Source: a bacterium
GTDB lineage: Bacteria; Patescibacteriota; Minisyncoccia; Phycocordibacterales; Phycocordibacteraceae
Assembly (NCBI GenBank): GCA_021789225.1
Contig: JAJYJQ010000001.1
Span: 23,564 to 57,469 of the forward strand
Length of the DNA stretch: 33,906 nt
Direction: 5' to 3'
The position numbers were made by a program, and so were the translations under genes. Of this stretch, positions 33,334-33,906 are shown piece after piece. The notes under the pieces are model-generated. The model was not told where the DNA came from and did no database searches. It worked only from the letters and a program-made list of their open reading frames with translations. Within the stretch, counting starts at the first letter, position 1, and every line of letters begins with the position of its first letter.

Positions 33334-33906
33334 TCAGCCAAGCAGCCGGTCGAAGAGCGCCTTCATGCTCGCGGCGATGAGATCCCAATCATACTGCTCA
33401 GATACAAGCTTCTTTGCGGTCGCGACGACACGCGCTACCTGCTCGGGATGCGCGATGATGTCCTCTACGGCCGCGGCGATCTGCTCCGGAGAGTCCTTGT
33501 CCACCGCCCAGCCAGTCGGCTCTTTGTCTGGGTTCCTCTTCGCATCAAAAAGGAAATCAGCGATGCCGCCCTCCTGCGTCGCGATGACCGGCAGCCCAGC
33601 CGCCATCGCCTCAATAAACGAATTCCCCATCCCTTCCGAACGCGACGGGCGAATGAAGATGTCGCAACTCTTGAGCGCGCTCGGCATCTCGTCATGCCCG
33701 ATCTGCCCCATGAAATGAACACGCGCACTCACACTTTGCTCCTCTGCGAGCCGCCGGAGCGAGGCTTCATCAGGACCGATGCCGTAGACGACAAAATGTA
33801 CACGCTCGGGCAGACGTGCAAGTGCGCGGATTACATCGTCCACCGCGTTCTTGTGCACGAGGCGCGACGTAGTGACAAGCGCCACGTCGTCCGAAGCAAG
33901 CCCGAG
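33334..33906 (-). CDS. Glycosyltransferase family 4, C-terminal domain (truncated by window edge)
   Basis: ALVTTSRLVHKNAVDDVIRALARLPERVHFVVYGIGPDE...CDIFIRPSRSEGMGNSFIEAMAAGLPVIATQEGGIADFL. Confidence 0.92.
   Translation of the reverse strand, partial: LGLASDDVALVTTSRLVHKNAVDDVIRALARLPERVHFVVYGIGPDEASLRRLAEEQSVSARVHFMGQIGHDEMPSALKSCDIFIRPSRSEGMGNSFIEAMAAGLPVIATQEGGIADFLFDAKRNPDKEPTGWAVDKDSPEQIAAAVEDIIAHPEQVARVVATAKKLVSEQYDWDLIAASMKALFDRLLG

Noticed and set aside
1-33906. CRISPR arrays, tRNA/rRNA genes, transposases or phage genes
   Set aside because: None recognised by reading both strands and the ORF translations; no regularly spaced repeats seen. A covariance-model or repeat-finder run would be needed to exclude small RNAs.

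Overview
The window is a GC-rich, minus-strand-dominated chromosomal segment. Its gene content (secA, a tiny Lys-rich histone-like protein, murB, dense glycosyltransferase/methyltransferase genes, DUF4143 ATPase, small TA modules) suggests a Candidatus Patescibacteria/Parcubacteria-type genome, but that taxonomic assignment is inference. From left to right it contains: the N-terminal part of secA; a 51-aa AKK-repeat histone-like gene behind an unusual A5T5/DnaA-box intergenic region; murB translationally coupled to an O-antigen-ligase/TPR membrane protein; an orphan RelB/DinJ antitoxin; and a plus-strand Wzx-type flippase that overlaps convergently with a very compact ~16 kb minus-strand glycan operon (7222-23649). 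That operon holds GT4, GT9, GT2 and GtrA genes, seven SAM methyltransferases, two large GT-C-like membrane proteins, an AsnB-like amidotransferase and a frameshifted GT4. It is followed by an AAA/DUF4143 ATPase with its own promoter, two more GT4 genes with a perfect 15-bp palindrome at their junction, and an AbrB-antitoxin/RelE-toxin module with a near-consensus promoter and tandem palindromic boxes. The right end carries a four-gene coupled cluster around a secreted beta-helix/lipase protein, which appears to be a duplicated [lipase + membrane protein] unit whose second lipase copy is reduced to its C-terminal tail, and a partial GT4. No tRNA, rRNA, CRISPR array or transposase was recognised. 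All product names are from reading the translations; no searches were run.
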